Assembly (NCBI RefSeq): GCF_001700325.1
Contig: NZ_MATO01000028.1
Span: forward strand, 55,615-119,614
DNA: 64,000 bases
Direction: 5' to 3'
Source: Caryophanon latum
Lineage (GTDB): Bacteria > Bacillota > Bacilli > Bacillales_A > Planococcaceae
Shown piece after piece: positions 1 to 9,724 of this stretch (positions are counted from its first letter, which is position 1; the number at the start of each line of letters is the position of its first letter). Both the position numbers and the translations under genes were made by a program. The notes under the pieces are model-generated. The model saw only the letters and a list, made by a program, of their open reading frames with translations. It did no database searches and was not told the origin of the DNA.

Positions 1-2
1 AC

Positions 3-164
3 GTCATCGATTTTATGTCTGTCGGTGCATCAGCCGTTGCGGTTGGCACAGCGAACTTCGTTGACCACTTCGTTTGCCCAAACATTATTGAACAATTACC
101 AGCAAAATTAGATGCATTAGGTGTAAATCATATTTCAGAGCTTATTGGAAGGAGCCACCGATAA
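3..164 (+). CDS. pyrD: Dihydroorotate dehydrogenase, catalytic subunit (3' end only)
   Basis: Open reading frame entering from the left edge; 53 C-terminal residues are visible. They include [12 protein letters not shown], the glycine-rich FMN-phosphate-binding end of class 1B dihydroorotate dehydrogenases, which oxidise dihydroorotate to orotate in pyrimidine synthesis. The stop codon TAA shares its last A with the pyrF start codon (taATG), so the two are translationally coupled. The start and the partner subunit PyrK lie outside the window. Identity rests on this motif plus the pyrF-pyrE neighbours. Confidence 0.85.
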   Translation, partial: VIDFMSVGASAVAVGTANFVDHFVCPNIIEQLPAKLDALGVNHISELIGRSHR

Positions 165-868
165 TGAACACAAAACCAATTATCGCACTTGATTTTCCGA
201 CAGAGGAGCGCGTGCTAACGTTTTTAAAGCAATTTAACGAGCCGTTATTTGTGAAGATCGGCATGGAGCTTTATATGCAGGAAGGTCCACAAATTGTCGC
301 GCAAGTAAAAGACCTTGGACACGACGTCTTTTTAGACTTAAAGCTGCACGACATTCCGAACACGGTAAAGTCGGCAATGAAAGGCTTAGCTAAGCTTGGC
401 GTTGATTTAGTAAACGTCCATGCAGCAGGAGGCCGTGCGATGATGGAAGGTGCATTAGAAGGGCTTGATGCAGGAACGCCAGCAGGGCAAAGCCGCGCAG
501 CATTAATCGCGGTAACACAATTAACATCAACGACAGAAGCGCAGATGCAGCAGGAGCAACAAATTCCGTTATCGCTTCAAGAGGCAGTACTGCACTATGC
601 AAAATTAACGCATGCAGCAGGCTTAAACGGCGTTGTATGCTCTGTGCATGAAGCGCGTGCCATTGCAGAGGCGTGCGGTGAAGACTTTTTACGTGTTACA
701 CCAGGCATTCGTATGCTCGGTGGTGAGGCGCATGACCAAAAGCGCATCGCAACGCCAGACGGAGCGAAAAAGGACGGTTCGACACAAATCGTTGTCGGTC
801 GTGCGATTACAGGAGCGGCTAACCCAGTCGCAGCATATCATGAAGTACGCACATTATGGGAGGCATAA
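164..868 (+). CDS. pyrF: Orotidine 5'-phosphate decarboxylase
   Basis: 234 residues, the usual length for the short bacterial OMP decarboxylase. It converts OMP to UMP, the last step of de novo UMP synthesis, as a TIM-barrel dimer in the cytosol. The catalytic charge network is visible as [10 protein letters not shown] (Asp58, Lys60, Asp63) and the phosphate-binding C-terminal part as TPGIR and IVVGRAIT. The start overlaps the pyrD stop by one base and has a GGAAGGAG ribosome site. pyrE follows after four bases, so pyrD-pyrF-pyrE is one operon. Any PyrR attenuator would lie upstream of the window. Confidence 0.97.
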   Translation: MNTKPIIALDFPTEERVLTFLKQFNEPLFVKIGMELYMQEGPQIVAQVKDLGHDVFLDLKLHDIPNTVKSAMKGLAKLGVDLVNVHAAGGRAMMEGALEGLDAGTPAGQSRAALIAVTQLTSTTEAQMQQEQQIPLSLQEAVLHYAKLTHAAGLNGVVCSVHEARAIAEACGEDFLRVTPGIRMLGGEAHDQKRIATPDGAKKDGSTQIVVGRAITGAANPVAAYHEVRTLWEA

Positions 869-872
869 AACT

Positions 873-1499
873 ATGTTACAAAAAGACATCGCAAAAGAAA
901 TGTTACGTGTTGGCGCAGTAGAATTAAATGCAACGGAGCTATTTACATGGGCTTCAGGCATTAAATCACCAATTTACTGCGACACGCGCTTAACGATTTC
1001 AGATCCAACAGCACGTAAAGCATTAGCAAAAGGCTTAGCAGCAAACATTCAAGAATTCTTCCCAAGTACAGACATCGTAGCAGGAACAGCAACGGCTGGT
1101 ATTCCACATGCGGCATGGGTTTCAGATATTTTAGATTTACCAATGGTGTACGTGCGTTCAAAGGCGAAAGAGCACGGTCGCGGTAATCAAATCGAAGGTA
1201 AATATACAGCAGGACAAAAAGTTGTCGTTGTAGAAGATATCGTATCAACAGGTGGCTCATCGATTACAGCAGTAGAAGCGTTACGCGCAGCTGGCTGTGA
1301 AGTGCTAGGTGTAGTATGTGTGTACACGTACAACTTACCAAAAGCAGAGCAAGCATTTGAACAAATCGGCGTGAAATACGTATCACTTACGAACTTCGAT
1401 TATTTAATTGAAGCGGCTTCTGAAACAGGTGCGATTGAAGCAGACCAAATTCCATTTTTAAAAGATTGGCATGCGAAATTAAAAGCAGGCGAGCTATAA
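873..1499 (+). CDS. pyrE: Orotate phosphoribosyltransferase
   Basis: 208 residues. Joins orotate to PRPP to give OMP, the substrate of PyrF encoded just upstream. The type I phosphoribosyltransferase PRPP loop is clear as VVVVEDIVSTGGSS (about residues 117-130), with the flexible catalytic loop around residues 97-105 (SKAKEHGRG). ATG at 873 is chosen because GGGAGG lies about ten bases upstream and MLQKDIAKEML matches the family N-terminus; the longer in-frame extension back to 633 runs through pyrF and is not credible. Last gene of the pyr operon, followed by a strong terminator. Confidence 0.97.
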   Translation: MLQKDIAKEMLRVGAVELNATELFTWASGIKSPIYCDTRLTISDPTARKALAKGLAANIQEFFPSTDIVAGTATAGIPHAAWVSDILDLPMVYVRSKAKEHGRGNQIEGKYTAGQKVVVVEDIVSTGGSSITAVEALRAAGCEVLGVVCVYTYNLPKAEQAFEQIGVKYVSLTNFDYLIEAASETGAIEADQIPFLKDWHAKLKAGEL

Positions 1500-1572
1500 G
1501 CGGCAAAAAAGCAATAGCATCGTTGAAATAAATCGGCGACATATGTACAATAGTAGTGCAAAGATCAACAGT

Positions 1573-1607
1573 AAAAGCCTGCGTAGGAATCTACGCAGGC
1601 TTTTAAG
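1573..1607 (+). terminator. Intrinsic terminator of the pyr operon
   Basis: Perfect 14-bp stem (AAAAGCCTGCGTAG, 1573-1586, pairing with 1591-1604) around a GAAT tetraloop, ending in a T-rich run. It closes pyrD-pyrF-pyrE. Confidence 0.93.
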
Positions 1608-1619
1608 TTTAATAGGTGG

Positions 1620-1648
1620 TTGGCATAGCGCGTGAAATTATGTAAAAT
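1620..1648 (+). promoter_or_regulatory. Sigma-A type promoter for the acyltransferase gene
   Basis: TTGGCA (1620-1625), a 17-base spacer and TAAAAT (1643-1648) preceded by TG. It lies after the pyr terminator and about 90 bases before the acyltransferase start, so that gene is probably transcribed alone. Confidence 0.6.
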
Positions 1649-1736
1649 ATAGCAAGTGTAGATTTATTAAAAATAATCGAGACTAACAATTGTACAAGTG
1701 ATTGCTCGAAAGAACGATTAGAGGAGGGTTTAGGCA

Positions 1737-3809
1737 ATGAAGGATCTGCCTGTAGCGCCTAAACAATTTCGAAAAGAAATAGAAGGGCTTCGTGTATTAT
1801 GTATCATGCTCATTATGACGTATCATATTTGGGTCGGGAAAGTATCTGGTGGTATTGATATTTTCCTTGTGCTAACTGGTTATTTTGCGATGGTATCGTT
1901 GCAACAGCAAATTGAACGTCAGCGTACATTTTCAATTCATCAAATTATTTTACGCTCCATTACAAGCTTATGGCCGCCTGCGTTAACGGTAGCGATGATG
2001 ACGGTCGTTTTAATGTACATGTTTTACCCGATGTCTCAATGGTCAACTGTTTTACAACATATGCTCGCATCAGTGTTATATGTTGAAAACTGGCATTTAA
2101 TTGAAGAGGCAACAAACTATTTAGCATTCGATGGATCGGCAAGCCCGTTCCAGCATTATTGGTCAATCGCGATTCAATTCCAATATACGCTCATTATGCC
2201 AGTCATTGTCGGCATTGTGTTATACATTAGCCATTTATGTCGATGGCCGTTTCGTAAAATGTTAACAATTATATTAACGATTGGGATGGTTATATCATTT
2301 GCGTATGCGACGTATTTAATTGGTGTGAAGCCTGAGGAAGCCTATTTCCACTTCGGGTCACGTTTATGGGAGTTATTAGTCGGTGCGATTGCGGCGATGC
2401 TCATTCCGGTCATTCGTTTGACGAAGGAAGCATCATCTATATTTAGCTGGATCGGGATTTGGCTTGTCATTGCAACAGGTGTACTTGTTCCAGAAACGTG
2501 GTTATTTCCAGGTATAGGTGCGTTAATGCCAGTATTCGGGGCATTATTATTTATTGTTGGCTCACATCGTCATAAAAGCGCCATTAAAAGCTTCTTTAGT
2601 AGTGATATACTCGTATGGTTTAGCCAATACGTTTACGGCATGTTCTTAATTCATTGGCCGTTGCTCATTACATATCAGTTATTATGGGAAACGACAGATG
2701 TGCCAATTATTCACGGCATACTCATTATGGTTGTATCATTTTTATTAGCGATGCTGCTGCGTTTTGTCATAAGTGAAGGGTTCGTCAATTGGATTAAGAC
2801 ATTATCGACACGTGCGCTATATGCGACGCTCATTTTTTTACTAAGTGTAACGGTTTGTACGAACGTAGCGTTTAGTCAATACGTGGAACATGTAAAAGAG
2901 GATGAGAAGGAAATTGTTGATGCATTAGAGGAAATCGTCGTGGAGCAGGTGGAGGAAGTAGAGCCGACGCCGGTATACGCAGATTACCCAGGGGCACAGG
3001 CGCTAACGCATGAGCATATTTTTGCAAATGACGGCGTGCCACTCATTCCATCGCTTCTACATGTACGTAGCGATGTACCGAGCATTTCGAAGGATCAAAC
3101 ATGTAATTCAAAAACAGGGAAAGTCGTGAAATGTACATTTGGCTCAACTGCACCAGATGCACAGTCGATTGCGCTTATTGGAGGCTCGCATTCAGGACAT
3201 TGGTTCCCGGCGCTTGAAGCGTTGTCGAAGGAATTAAACTTCTCGATTACGACGTATATTCATGATGGCTGTCGCTTCACAAACGACGATTTCGATGGAC
3301 AAATGACGAAAGCATGCTTAGATTGGAATGGAAATGTCATTGCCGATTTAAAGAGCAGCACACCGTCACTTGTATTTACAACGGCGACATTAAATAAGCA
3401 TCCGCAAATTCCAGCTGGATATTTAGCACAGTGGCGCGCATTAGAAGGCATTACAACGATCTTTGCGGTCACAGATAACCCACGTATGGCAATGGACATT
3501 CCGACGTGTTTAGACCGCAATAAGGACAACATAGCAGCGTGTCATATGGCGAAGGAAGATGTGCTACCGGCGCAGCTGCCATGGCATACGACGCCAAACA
3601 TTCCAGACAACGTTATTTTTACAAATATGAGCGATGCATTTTGTGATGAAACGACGTGTTACTCGGTTGCAGGCAATATGATTTTATACCGAGATGATAA
3701 TCATATTACCGCAACGTATGCACGTACAATTGCGCCGTATTTACGGACGCCGTTAGAAGAAGCATTGAAGCAAGTGAAAAAGGTGTCACAGCAGGAAACT
3801 CCTGCGTGA
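1737..3809 (+). CDS. Membrane acyltransferase (AT3 family) fused to an extracytoplasmic SGNH domain
   Basis: 690 residues. The N-terminal half (about 15-380) is a multi-pass acyltransferase-3 domain with the catalytic-type His in LIMTYHIW (His30) and the GGIDIFLVLTGYF signature. A charged linker follows (about 385-415), then an extracytoplasmic SGNH/GDSL-like domain with GGSHSGHW (482-489, Ser484) and DDNH near the end (653-656). Proteins of this architecture (OatA-like) move acetyl groups across the membrane onto peptidoglycan or other surface polysaccharides; the acceptor here is unknown. The usual GDSx block reads GGSH, with Gly replacing Asp. ATG at 1737 has GAGGAGGG upstream. It is absent from this position in B. 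subtilis, so it looks like an insertion. The stop codon lies inside a shared terminator. Confidence 0.85.
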   Translation: MKDLPVAPKQFRKEIEGLRVLCIMLIMTYHIWVGKVSGGIDIFLVLTGYFAMVSLQQQIERQRTFSIHQIILRSITSLWPPALTVAMMTVVLMYMFYPMSQWSTVLQHMLASVLYVENWHLIEEATNYLAFDGSASPFQHYWSIAIQFQYTLIMPVIVGIVLYISHLCRWPFRKMLTIILTIGMVISFAYATYLIGVKPEEAYFHFGSRLWELLVGAIAAMLIPVIRLTKEASSIFSWIGIWLVIATGVLVPETWLFPGIGALMPVFGALLFIVGSHRHKSAIKSFFSSDILVWFSQYVYGMFLIHWPLLITYQLLWETTDVPIIHGILIMVVSFLLAMLLRFVISEGFVNWIKTLSTRALYATLIFLLSVTVCTNVAFSQYVEHVKEDEKEIVDALEEIVVEQVEEVEPTPVYADYPGAQALTHEHIFANDGVPLIPSLLHVRSDVPSISKDQTCNSKTGKVVKCTFGSTAPDAQSIALIGGSHSGHWFPALEALSKELNFSITTYIHDGCRFTNDDFDGQMTKACLDWNGNVIADLKSSTPSLVFTTATLNKHPQIPAGYLAQWRALEGITTIFAVTDNPRMAMDIPTCLDRNKDNIAACHMAKEDVLPAQLPWHTTPNIPDNVIFTNMSDAFCDETTCYSVAGNMILYRDDNHITATYARTIAPYLRTPLEEALKQVKKVSQQETPA

Positions 3810-3820
3810 CACCTTTTTTT
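3776..3820. terminator. Bidirectional terminator between two convergent genes
   Basis: Stem AGGTGTCAC (3781-3789) plus GCAGG (3791-3795) pairs with CCTGC and GTGACACCT (3801-3814), flanked by A-run on the left and T-run on the right, so it works in both directions. The left arm and the stop codon of the acyltransferase gene lie inside the stem, and the chemoreceptor stop is only ten bases away. Confidence 0.92.
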
Positions 3821-5510
3821 ATACTTTAAACTGTTCTGAAATTTGTTGTAGCTGGTACGATTTGTTTGATAATTCGTTCGCAATTGCGCCAACTTCTTGC
3901 ATCGTTGCGTTTTGCTCCTGCATAGAGGCTGCAACGTTCTCTGCGTGACTCGCAACCGAATCGGAGCCGTTTGCGATTTCTGTAACAGATGCAGATACTT
4001 CCTCTGCACTTGCGGAAATTTCTTCCGCAGCAGCTGAAATTTCTTGAATTTGCGTCGTCATATGGTGAATCGACGTAGCAATTTCGCTGAATGAAGAGCC
4101 TGCTAAATCGATTGATTGGACACCTTGTTCGACAGATTGTAATGATTCGGTTACCGCCTGCTCGACATTTTGTGTATCGCTTTGAATCGTCGTCGTCAGT
4201 TCGGTAATTTGTGTTGCAGATTGTTTAGATTGTTCTGCGAGCTTACGTACTTCGTCTGCTACGACTGCGAAGCCTTTGCCGTGTTCTCCAGCACGGGCAG
4301 CTTCAATGGCCGCGTTGAGCGCAAGTAAATTTGTTTGGTCCGTAATATCGGTAATAACTTTTGTAATATTGCCAATTTCAGCGGATTGTTTTGATAGTTG
4401 TTGTACGAGCGCATTTACTGTACGTGTATTTGTTTCAATCGTCATCATTTGATTTTGTGCCGTTGTAATGACGTGCTGACCTTCTTTTGTTAAGTGTGCA
4501 GTCGATGAAGCTGCATCATTTAAGTGTTGTGTTGATTCTGCAATACGTTGAACGCCGCTTGCTGTTTCATCCATCGCGCGTGTCGTTTCGTTTGCGGCAT
4601 TAGCAGCTGAACGTGAAATGTCTGCGATGTCTGTCGTACTTGTCGTTACTTCTAGACCAGCTGCATTCATTTGTTCAGAGCTTGCAGAGAGCTGCTGTGA
4701 CGCTGATGATACTTGTGTTGCGTTATCTTGTACGTCACGGATGATAATTTGTAAGTTTTCCTTCATTTGATTAAATGCGTGTGCAAGCTGGCCAATCTCA
4801 TCTCGTGCTGAATATGTTGAGTTGGCAACTGTTAAATCGCCCTCTGCAATCGTGTTTGCACGACCGACAACGTCTACAAGTGGCTTTGTAATCATGCGGT
4901 TAACAAGTACGATGGCAAGAATCGTAATACCGATGCCGAAGAAGATTGCAATAATTGTAACGATTAATGTTTTTTCGACAGCGTTCGTCGCTTGGTTTTT
5001 CATAATCGTTAATTGCTGCTGCTCATATGCCAAAATGAGCTCCGACGTTTCTAAAATACCGACGTTCGCTTCACGTGCAACTGTATTTGTAAGCTGTAAC
5101 GCGGTAGCTGAATCTTTGCGATTTAACGCAGTTAAAATATCATCAACAGCATCATTGAATTGATTGTTGTAATTTGTAATTTGTGCCGCATAGTCACGAA
5201 GTTCACTCGTTTCGCTACTTACGACTTGTGTGAATGCTGCAATTGCTTCATCTAACTGTAGTTGATAATTTGACAAGTTCTCACGGTTTGTATCATTGTT
5301 CTCTAGCATTAAAGCACGTACATACAATCCTTGCATAGCTAAATTAAACTGAATATCGTTGCTAAGTTGCACTTGCTCGAAGCGATCTTCAACGACGATG
5401 TCAACTTGTTTATCAATGTGGAGCATTAAAAACAAAATGATGCTCAGTGCAATTATTAGTGTAGCTAAAATGCTTAAAAAGCCGATATTGAGCTTCTTTC
5501 CTACTGACAT
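3819..5510 (-). CDS. Methyl-accepting chemotaxis protein (four-helix-bundle sensor)
   Basis: 563 residues. Topology from the sequence: TM1 about 10-31, an extracellular helical ligand-binding domain about 32-180 of the 4HB_MCP type, TM2 about 181-203, HAMP about 205-257, then a long cytoplasmic coiled coil. The conserved hairpin tip that contacts CheA/CheW is seen as [20 protein letters not shown] followed by [16 protein letters not shown]. It should sense a periplasm-side stimulus and control flagellar rotation; the ligand cannot be predicted. Start ATG has AGGGGG seven bases upstream. It stands alone, convergent with the acyltransferase, and is not part of the conserved Bacillus gene order. 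Confidence 0.93.
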   Translation of the reverse strand: MSVGKKLNIGFLSILATLIIALSIILFLMLHIDKQVDIVVEDRFEQVQLSNDIQFNLAMQGLYVRALMLENNDTNRENLSNYQLQLDEAIAAFTQVVSSETSELRDYAAQITNYNNQFNDAVDDILTALNRKDSATALQLTNTVAREANVGILETSELILAYEQQQLTIMKNQATNAVEKTLIVTIIAIFFGIGITILAIVLVNRMITKPLVDVVGRANTIAEGDLTVANSTYSARDEIGQLAHAFNQMKENLQIIIRDVQDNATQVSSASQQLSASSEQMNAAGLEVTTSTTDIADISRSAANAANETTRAMDETASGVQRIAESTQHLNDAASSTAHLTKEGQHVITTAQNQMMTIETNTRTVNALVQQLSKQSAEIGNITKVITDITDQTNLLALNAAIEAARAGEHGKGFAVVADEVRKLAEQSKQSATQITELTTTIQSDTQNVEQAVTESLQSVEQGVQSIDLAGSSFSEIATSIHHMTTQIQEISAAAEEISASAEEVSASVTEIANGSDSVASHAENVAASMQEQNATMQEVGAIANELSNKSYQLQQISEQFKV

Positions 5511-5708
5511 GCTAATTCCCCCTACTAAAATATATTTTTTATCATATCGTAAAATATTTTAGAAATATACAATTTTTTAATGAGTTTACTTTTCATTTTG
5601 AATCAAAAGTTGTGCTTTCCAATTCCTAAAAATATATACTAAAAGACTATGATAACAAAAAAATCAAAAAAAGAATCGTGATTGTTAATTATGAACAAAA
5701 ATGTGTAC

Positions 5709-5743
5709 AAAAAAATATAAAGTACCACGTAAATGGTACTTTA
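5709..5743 (-). terminator. Probable rqcH terminator
   Basis: Nine-bp stem TAAAGTACC (5718-5726) with GGTACTTTA (5735-5743), loop of eight. On the minus strand it is followed by TATTTTTTT, so it would stop leftward transcription from rqcH about 480 bases after its stop codon. Confidence 0.65.
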
Positions 5744-5842
5744 CGAAAATATATTGTTGGCACAGATCTGTTGATACGCCAATTTTATAGAGTTGAATCG
5801 ATTGTTTCAGCTGCAAAACGGAGATCAAAGCGATTTTGTTAT

Positions 5843-5970
5843 AGCTAGCGCGTGCGGCGACACTCTTTAGTGAAAAGCTCGTGTTTCAAGACCCCTTCAG
5901 CTGAGCACTAGGAGATTTATCGGTGACGAGTAATCGCAGGAGCACCGCGAGCCGTCATACGCGCCCTGCT
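5843..5970 (+). repeat. Decayed copy R1 of the dispersed structured repeat
   Basis: The core resembles the intact copies (GCGGCGAC, GAAAAGCTCGTGTTTCAAGA, then ACCCC) but the right half is scrambled. The outer arms still pair: GCGCGT (5848-5853) with ACGCGC (5959-5964), and CGGC with GCCG inside them. The bases just to its left, from about 5819 (GAGATCAAAGC), recur at about 43973. Confidence 0.65.
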
Positions 5971-6072
5971 AATTGAATGGCTAATCAACACACTTGTTGT
6001 TGGCAATTCTTTCGTTATGGCGACGCTTTTCGCAGGCGTGCAGGCGAAAAGCGATGTTTGTCACGAAAGTAA

Positions 6073-6171
6073 TGGCTCATGTAGTGGCACTTATTCGCTA
6101 TTTGTATCTCATAGCTGTGACGTCTCAAGCGTCACGTTTTTCCCGCTGGAGTCCGCCTGTTGTTTCGAGCC
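6073..6171 (-). repeat. Decayed copy R2 of the dispersed repeat, B type
   Basis: Read on the minus strand it gives GGCGGACTCCAGCGGGAAAA, the B-type left half, but the right half is degraded. The outer arms GGCTC (6073-6077) and GAGCC (6167-6171) are kept, as in copy B2. The flank after the right arm (TTTCAATC) also matches B2. Confidence 0.65.
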
Positions 6172-6219
6172 TCATTCGCATTATATATTTCAATCGCTCT
6201 TTCTATACATTAAGAAACG

Positions 6220-7905
6220 TTATTTTTGTTTTAACTGCATAACAATCGCTTCATCAGGTGTTACGAATAACGTTTTTTGTTCAAAATAAATAACAAAGCC
6301 TGGTTTTGCACCATTTGGCTTTTTCACATGGCGCACTTCTGTATAATCAACTGGCACAGCAGAAGATTCGCGCGCTTTACTGAAGTAGGCGCTTAGTACG
6401 GCGGCTTCAGCTAACGTTTGTTCATCTGGTGCGTCGCTATGAATGACGACGTGTGAACCTGGAATGTCCTTCGTGTGTAACCATGTCTCAAAGCGCTTCG
6501 CAAGCTTAAATGTTAAAAAGTCGTTTTGCTTGTTGTTTTTGCCGACAGAAATCGGGATACCTGTAGACGACATGTAGCTTTCTGGTGCAGGCTTCGTCAC
6601 TTTTTTCTTTTTCTTAGAGGCGCGTAAACGAAGTAAACCTTGCTCCGCTAGTTCCTCACGAATTTCCTCGATGTCGCTCGGTGAAGCGTGCTGCACTTGC
6701 TGGGCAAGCAGCTCGAAGTACGTTAAATCGGTTGCTGTTTTTTCTAACTGCTGCTTTACCATAATGAGTGCGTTTTTCGCCTTCGTATAGCGCGTGTAAT
6801 AGTGCTGCGCGTTTTCGACGGGCGTTTTTCGCGGATTGAGCGGAATTGTCACCATTTCACCGTCCTCGCTATAGTAGTTCGCAACGGTTACGGACGTTTC
6901 GCCTTTTGAGAATGCATAAATATTTGCCATGAGTAGCTCGCCGTATAGTTGGAGTGTGTCGAGCTTTTCAGCGCGCGCGTAATCTTGCTCAAGCTTGCGC
7001 ATTTTCAATTGCAGCTTATCGCGCTCGTTTTGTAGCCAACGTTCTAAGTCTCCAGCTTGTTGTTTTACGCGGTCACGCTCAGCGCGGGCGAAAAAGACGC
7101 GGTCAAGCAGTGCACCGAGTGAAGTGAAATTTTCGACCGCCTCTTCTACGTGCGTAATTGTCGTCGGTGAAAAAAGTACTTTGTTGCCGATTTCACAATA
7201 CGTCGGCGCATGTGCGTCACGTAGCTGCTGTAAAAATTGCTGCCAAGCGGTTAATGCATCGCCATCACCAATGCGGTGGAGCAGCTCAGTTGCGTGCATC
7301 GTTGAGAAGCCAGCGAATTGCTGCTGCACTTCTTTTGGCTCGCGTGGTCGTGCGAAAAATGTCGCAACGTCTTCAGCAGAAGCGGTGAATGGGTTTATTT
7401 TTTCTTGAGCAGGTGGAGCGATGTACGCAGCACCAGGCATAACGGTACGATAGCTATTTACAGCAGGTGGTAAATGTTTTAAGCTATCGATTATTTTGTT
7501 CGTATGTGCATCAATTAGCAGCACGTTGCTATGGCGCCCCATAATTTCTGCTGAGACGATGCGCTTAACCGGATCGCCAATTTCATTTGTTGCGTTAATG
7601 TCAAATGTAATGATGCGATCGCCGTCTTCTTGTGTAATGGCCGCGATGACACCGCCTTCTAAATGCTTGCGCAGCAGCGTGCAAAACATCGGTGGCTCTG
7701 CTGGGTTGTCGATCGTTTGCGTCGTAATTTGTACGCGCGCATATGCTGAATGAATCGAGAATAATAGTTTGTAGTTGTTGCTGTTTGCGCGAATGTGCAT
7801 CACAATTTCTTGCGCGTTCGGCTGATGTATTTTTGCGATGCGTCCTGTTACGAGCTGCTGTAGCTCCTGCGTCATTGCGGTAGTGAATAGGCCGTCAAAT
7901 GCCAT
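6220..7905 (-). CDS. rqcH: Rqc2 homologue RqcH (NFACT family, ribosome quality control)
   Basis: 561 residues. RqcH binds stalled 50S subunits carrying peptidyl-tRNA and recruits tRNA-Ala to add alanine tails that mark the nascent chain for degradation. The N-terminal NFACT-N domain begins MAFDGLFTTAM; an Asp-Arg pair (96-97, in EDGDRII) matches the pair known to be needed for tRNA binding in B. subtilis. A coiled-coil middle (about 270-410) is followed by the NFACT-R domain (about 430-545; STGIPISVGKNNKQND, IPGSHVVIH). An upstream TTG would add five residues, but AGGGGA sits six bases before the ATG at 7905, which fixes the start. Older annotation calls this family fibronectin-binding protein FbpA. 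Confidence 0.94.
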   Translation of the reverse strand: MAFDGLFTTAMTQELQQLVTGRIAKIHQPNAQEIVMHIRANSNNYKLLFSIHSAYARVQITTQTIDNPAEPPMFCTLLRKHLEGGVIAAITQEDGDRIITFDINATNEIGDPVKRIVSAEIMGRHSNVLLIDAHTNKIIDSLKHLPPAVNSYRTVMPGAAYIAPPAQEKINPFTASAEDVATFFARPREPKEVQQQFAGFSTMHATELLHRIGDGDALTAWQQFLQQLRDAHAPTYCEIGNKVLFSPTTITHVEEAVENFTSLGALLDRVFFARAERDRVKQQAGDLERWLQNERDKLQLKMRKLEQDYARAEKLDTLQLYGELLMANIYAFSKGETSVTVANYYSEDGEMVTIPLNPRKTPVENAQHYYTRYTKAKNALIMVKQQLEKTATDLTYFELLAQQVQHASPSDIEEIREELAEQGLLRLRASKKKKKVTKPAPESYMSSTGIPISVGKNNKQNDFLTFKLAKRFETWLHTKDIPGSHVVIHSDAPDEQTLAEAAVLSAYFSKARESSAVPVDYTEVRHVKKPNGAKPGFVIYFEQKTLFVTPDEAIVMQLKQK

Positions 7906-7953
7906 ATGAAATCCCCTCAAGCTTTCTGTTTACGTGTATGTTGTGTAATGAAG

Positions 7954-8035
7954 TTTGCTTTGTCGCTGTCACGGCGCATTTTTTCGCGAAACGGTACATG
8001 AATAAAAATGCAAGCTGCGTGACAAGCAAAGCAAA
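7954..8035. repeat. Long inverted repeat between divergent rqcH and yloC
   Basis: Nested arms: TTTGCTTTG (7954-7962) with CAAAGCAAA (8027-8035), TGTCACG (7967-7973) with CGTGACA (8018-8024), and GCATTTTT (7976-7983) with AAAAATGC (8004-8011). This gives 24 paired bases with small bulges and a 20-base loop. It is unrelated to the dispersed repeat family. No T-run follows on either strand. It would lie in the rqcH 5' leader if transcription starts farther right. Confidence 0.75.
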
Positions 8036-8130
8036 ACACGCAATATTGTATAGTTCATAGTAGCATCTTTTCGCATTTTCAGCATTAGTGCGCAACATGA
8101 AATTTGTTACGTGTAGAGCGAATAATTTAT

Positions 8131-8139
8131 GCTATAATG
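8131..8139 (+). promoter_or_regulatory. Extended -10 promoter for yloC
   Basis: TGCTATAAT, the extended -10 form (TGnTATAAT), about 30 bases before the yloC start. No good -35 hexamer is seen at 17 bases, as is usual for extended -10 promoters. Confidence 0.6.
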
Positions 8140-8171
8140 ATTGCAGTATGCAAAGAAAGGTGTGACGAACC

Positions 8172-9047
8172 TTGGTGCGTAGTATGACTGGTTTTGGCAG
8201 AGGTGTCACAACTACGAAAACATTCCAACTCACAATTGAAGTTCGATCTGTGAACCATCGCTTTTTAGAAATTTATACGAAGTTTCCGAAAGAGTGGATG
8301 GAAGCAGAGCAGTTAGCGAAAAAGCTAATTTCACAAAAAGTGTTACGCGGGAAACTAGATGTTACCGTTCATGTTAAATCATTAGCAGAAAGCGACCAGC
8401 TATTTCAAATTAACTGGCCGCTCATTGAAGCATATAAAAAGGCAAAGGCAGAGCTATCGGCTGTCGTACCGCTTGATGCTTCATGGACAATGCAGGAGCT
8501 TTTATCATTAGAACATGCATTAACATATGAAAAGCAAGAAATTGCAGTCGATGAGCTAACGAACGCAGTCGCATCGGCTGTTGACGACGCATTAGATGGC
8601 TTGATCGACATGCGAGTGCGTGAAGGGGCGGCGTTAAAAAAGGTCGTGCTTCAATATAAGGACGAGCTACATGAGCAAATTCGCCACATTCGCAACGTCG
8701 CACCACAAGCTGTACAAAAATATCGCGAGCGTTTACTTGAGCGCATTCGTGAAGTAGCAGCAAGCGATGTAGTAGATGACCGCGTATTAGCAGAGGTTGC
8801 ACTGTTTGCTGAGCGCGTTGATATTACGGAGGAGCTTGATCGTTTAGAAAGTCATTTTGAACAGCTAACGTCTACATTAGAGGAGGCTGTGTCAATTGGA
8901 CGCAAGCTCGATTTTTTAATGCAGGAGATGCACCGCGAAATTAATACGATTGGCTCAAAAAATCAATCGTCTGAAGCATCGGTAGCGGTCGTGCACGCAA
9001 AAACGATTTTAGAAAAAATGCGCGAGCAAGTACAAAACATTGAATAA
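8172..9047 (+). CDS. yloC: YicC family protein (YloC), probable endoribonuclease
   Basis: 291 residues with the family N-terminus SMTGFGRG and the C-terminal block GRKLDFLMQEMHREINTIGS, which carries conserved acidic and His residues. YicC-like proteins are reported to act as ring-shaped endoribonucleases in mRNA turnover; the Bacillus version is less studied. The start is taken as TTG at 8172 because the family begins M-x-x-SMTGFG and AAAGG lies 11 bases upstream; GTG at 8175 is possible. In B. subtilis remA lies between this gene and gmk; here only 56 bases separate them, so remA is missing from this spot. Confidence 0.9.
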   Translation: MVRSMTGFGRGVTTTKTFQLTIEVRSVNHRFLEIYTKFPKEWMEAEQLAKKLISQKVLRGKLDVTVHVKSLAESDQLFQINWPLIEAYKKAKAELSAVVPLDASWTMQELLSLEHALTYEKQEIAVDELTNAVASAVDDALDGLIDMRVREGAALKKVVLQYKDELHEQIRHIRNVAPQAVQKYRERLLERIREVAASDVVDDRVLAEVALFAERVDITEELDRLESHFEQLTSTLEEAVSIGRKLDFLMQEMHREINTIGSKNQSSEASVAVVHAKTILEKMREQVQNIE

Positions 9048-9100
9048 TTGTTAACTTTCGCTCATAATAAACAAGTTATACAGTGTAAAAGGAGTTTTGA

Positions 9101-9721
<621 letters not shown>

Positions 9722-9724
9722 ACA

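Larger units (their letters stand above)
5511..6219. other. Long gap with a minus-strand terminator and two decayed repeats
   Basis: About 700 bases without a credible gene. The left 190 bases are AT-rich and should hold the chemoreceptor promoter, but I could not place it. A hairpin with a minus-strand T-run ends rqcH transcription at 5709-5743. The rest (5819-6200) is occupied by two worn copies of the dispersed structured repeat, in opposite orientations. Short open frames of 80-90 codons here run straight through the repeats and have no ribosome site. Confidence 0.7.

Noticed and set aside
633..872. N-terminal extension of pyrE
   Set aside because: The extra codons are pyrF in another frame; ATG 873 has the ribosome site and the family start.
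5543..5553. TACGATAT on the minus strand as a sigma-D -10 for the chemoreceptor gene
   Set aside because: No TAAA at the required 14-16 base distance; the region is simply AT-rich.
5994..6289. Two overlapping plus-strand frames of 80-90 codons
   Set aside because: They read through decayed repeat R2 and the antisense of the rqcH 3' end, and have no homology that I can recognise.
7895..8098. 67-codon minus-strand frame with a possible membrane helix upstream of rqcH
   Set aside because: No ribosome site before its ATG, it runs through the long inverted repeat and ends inside rqcH.
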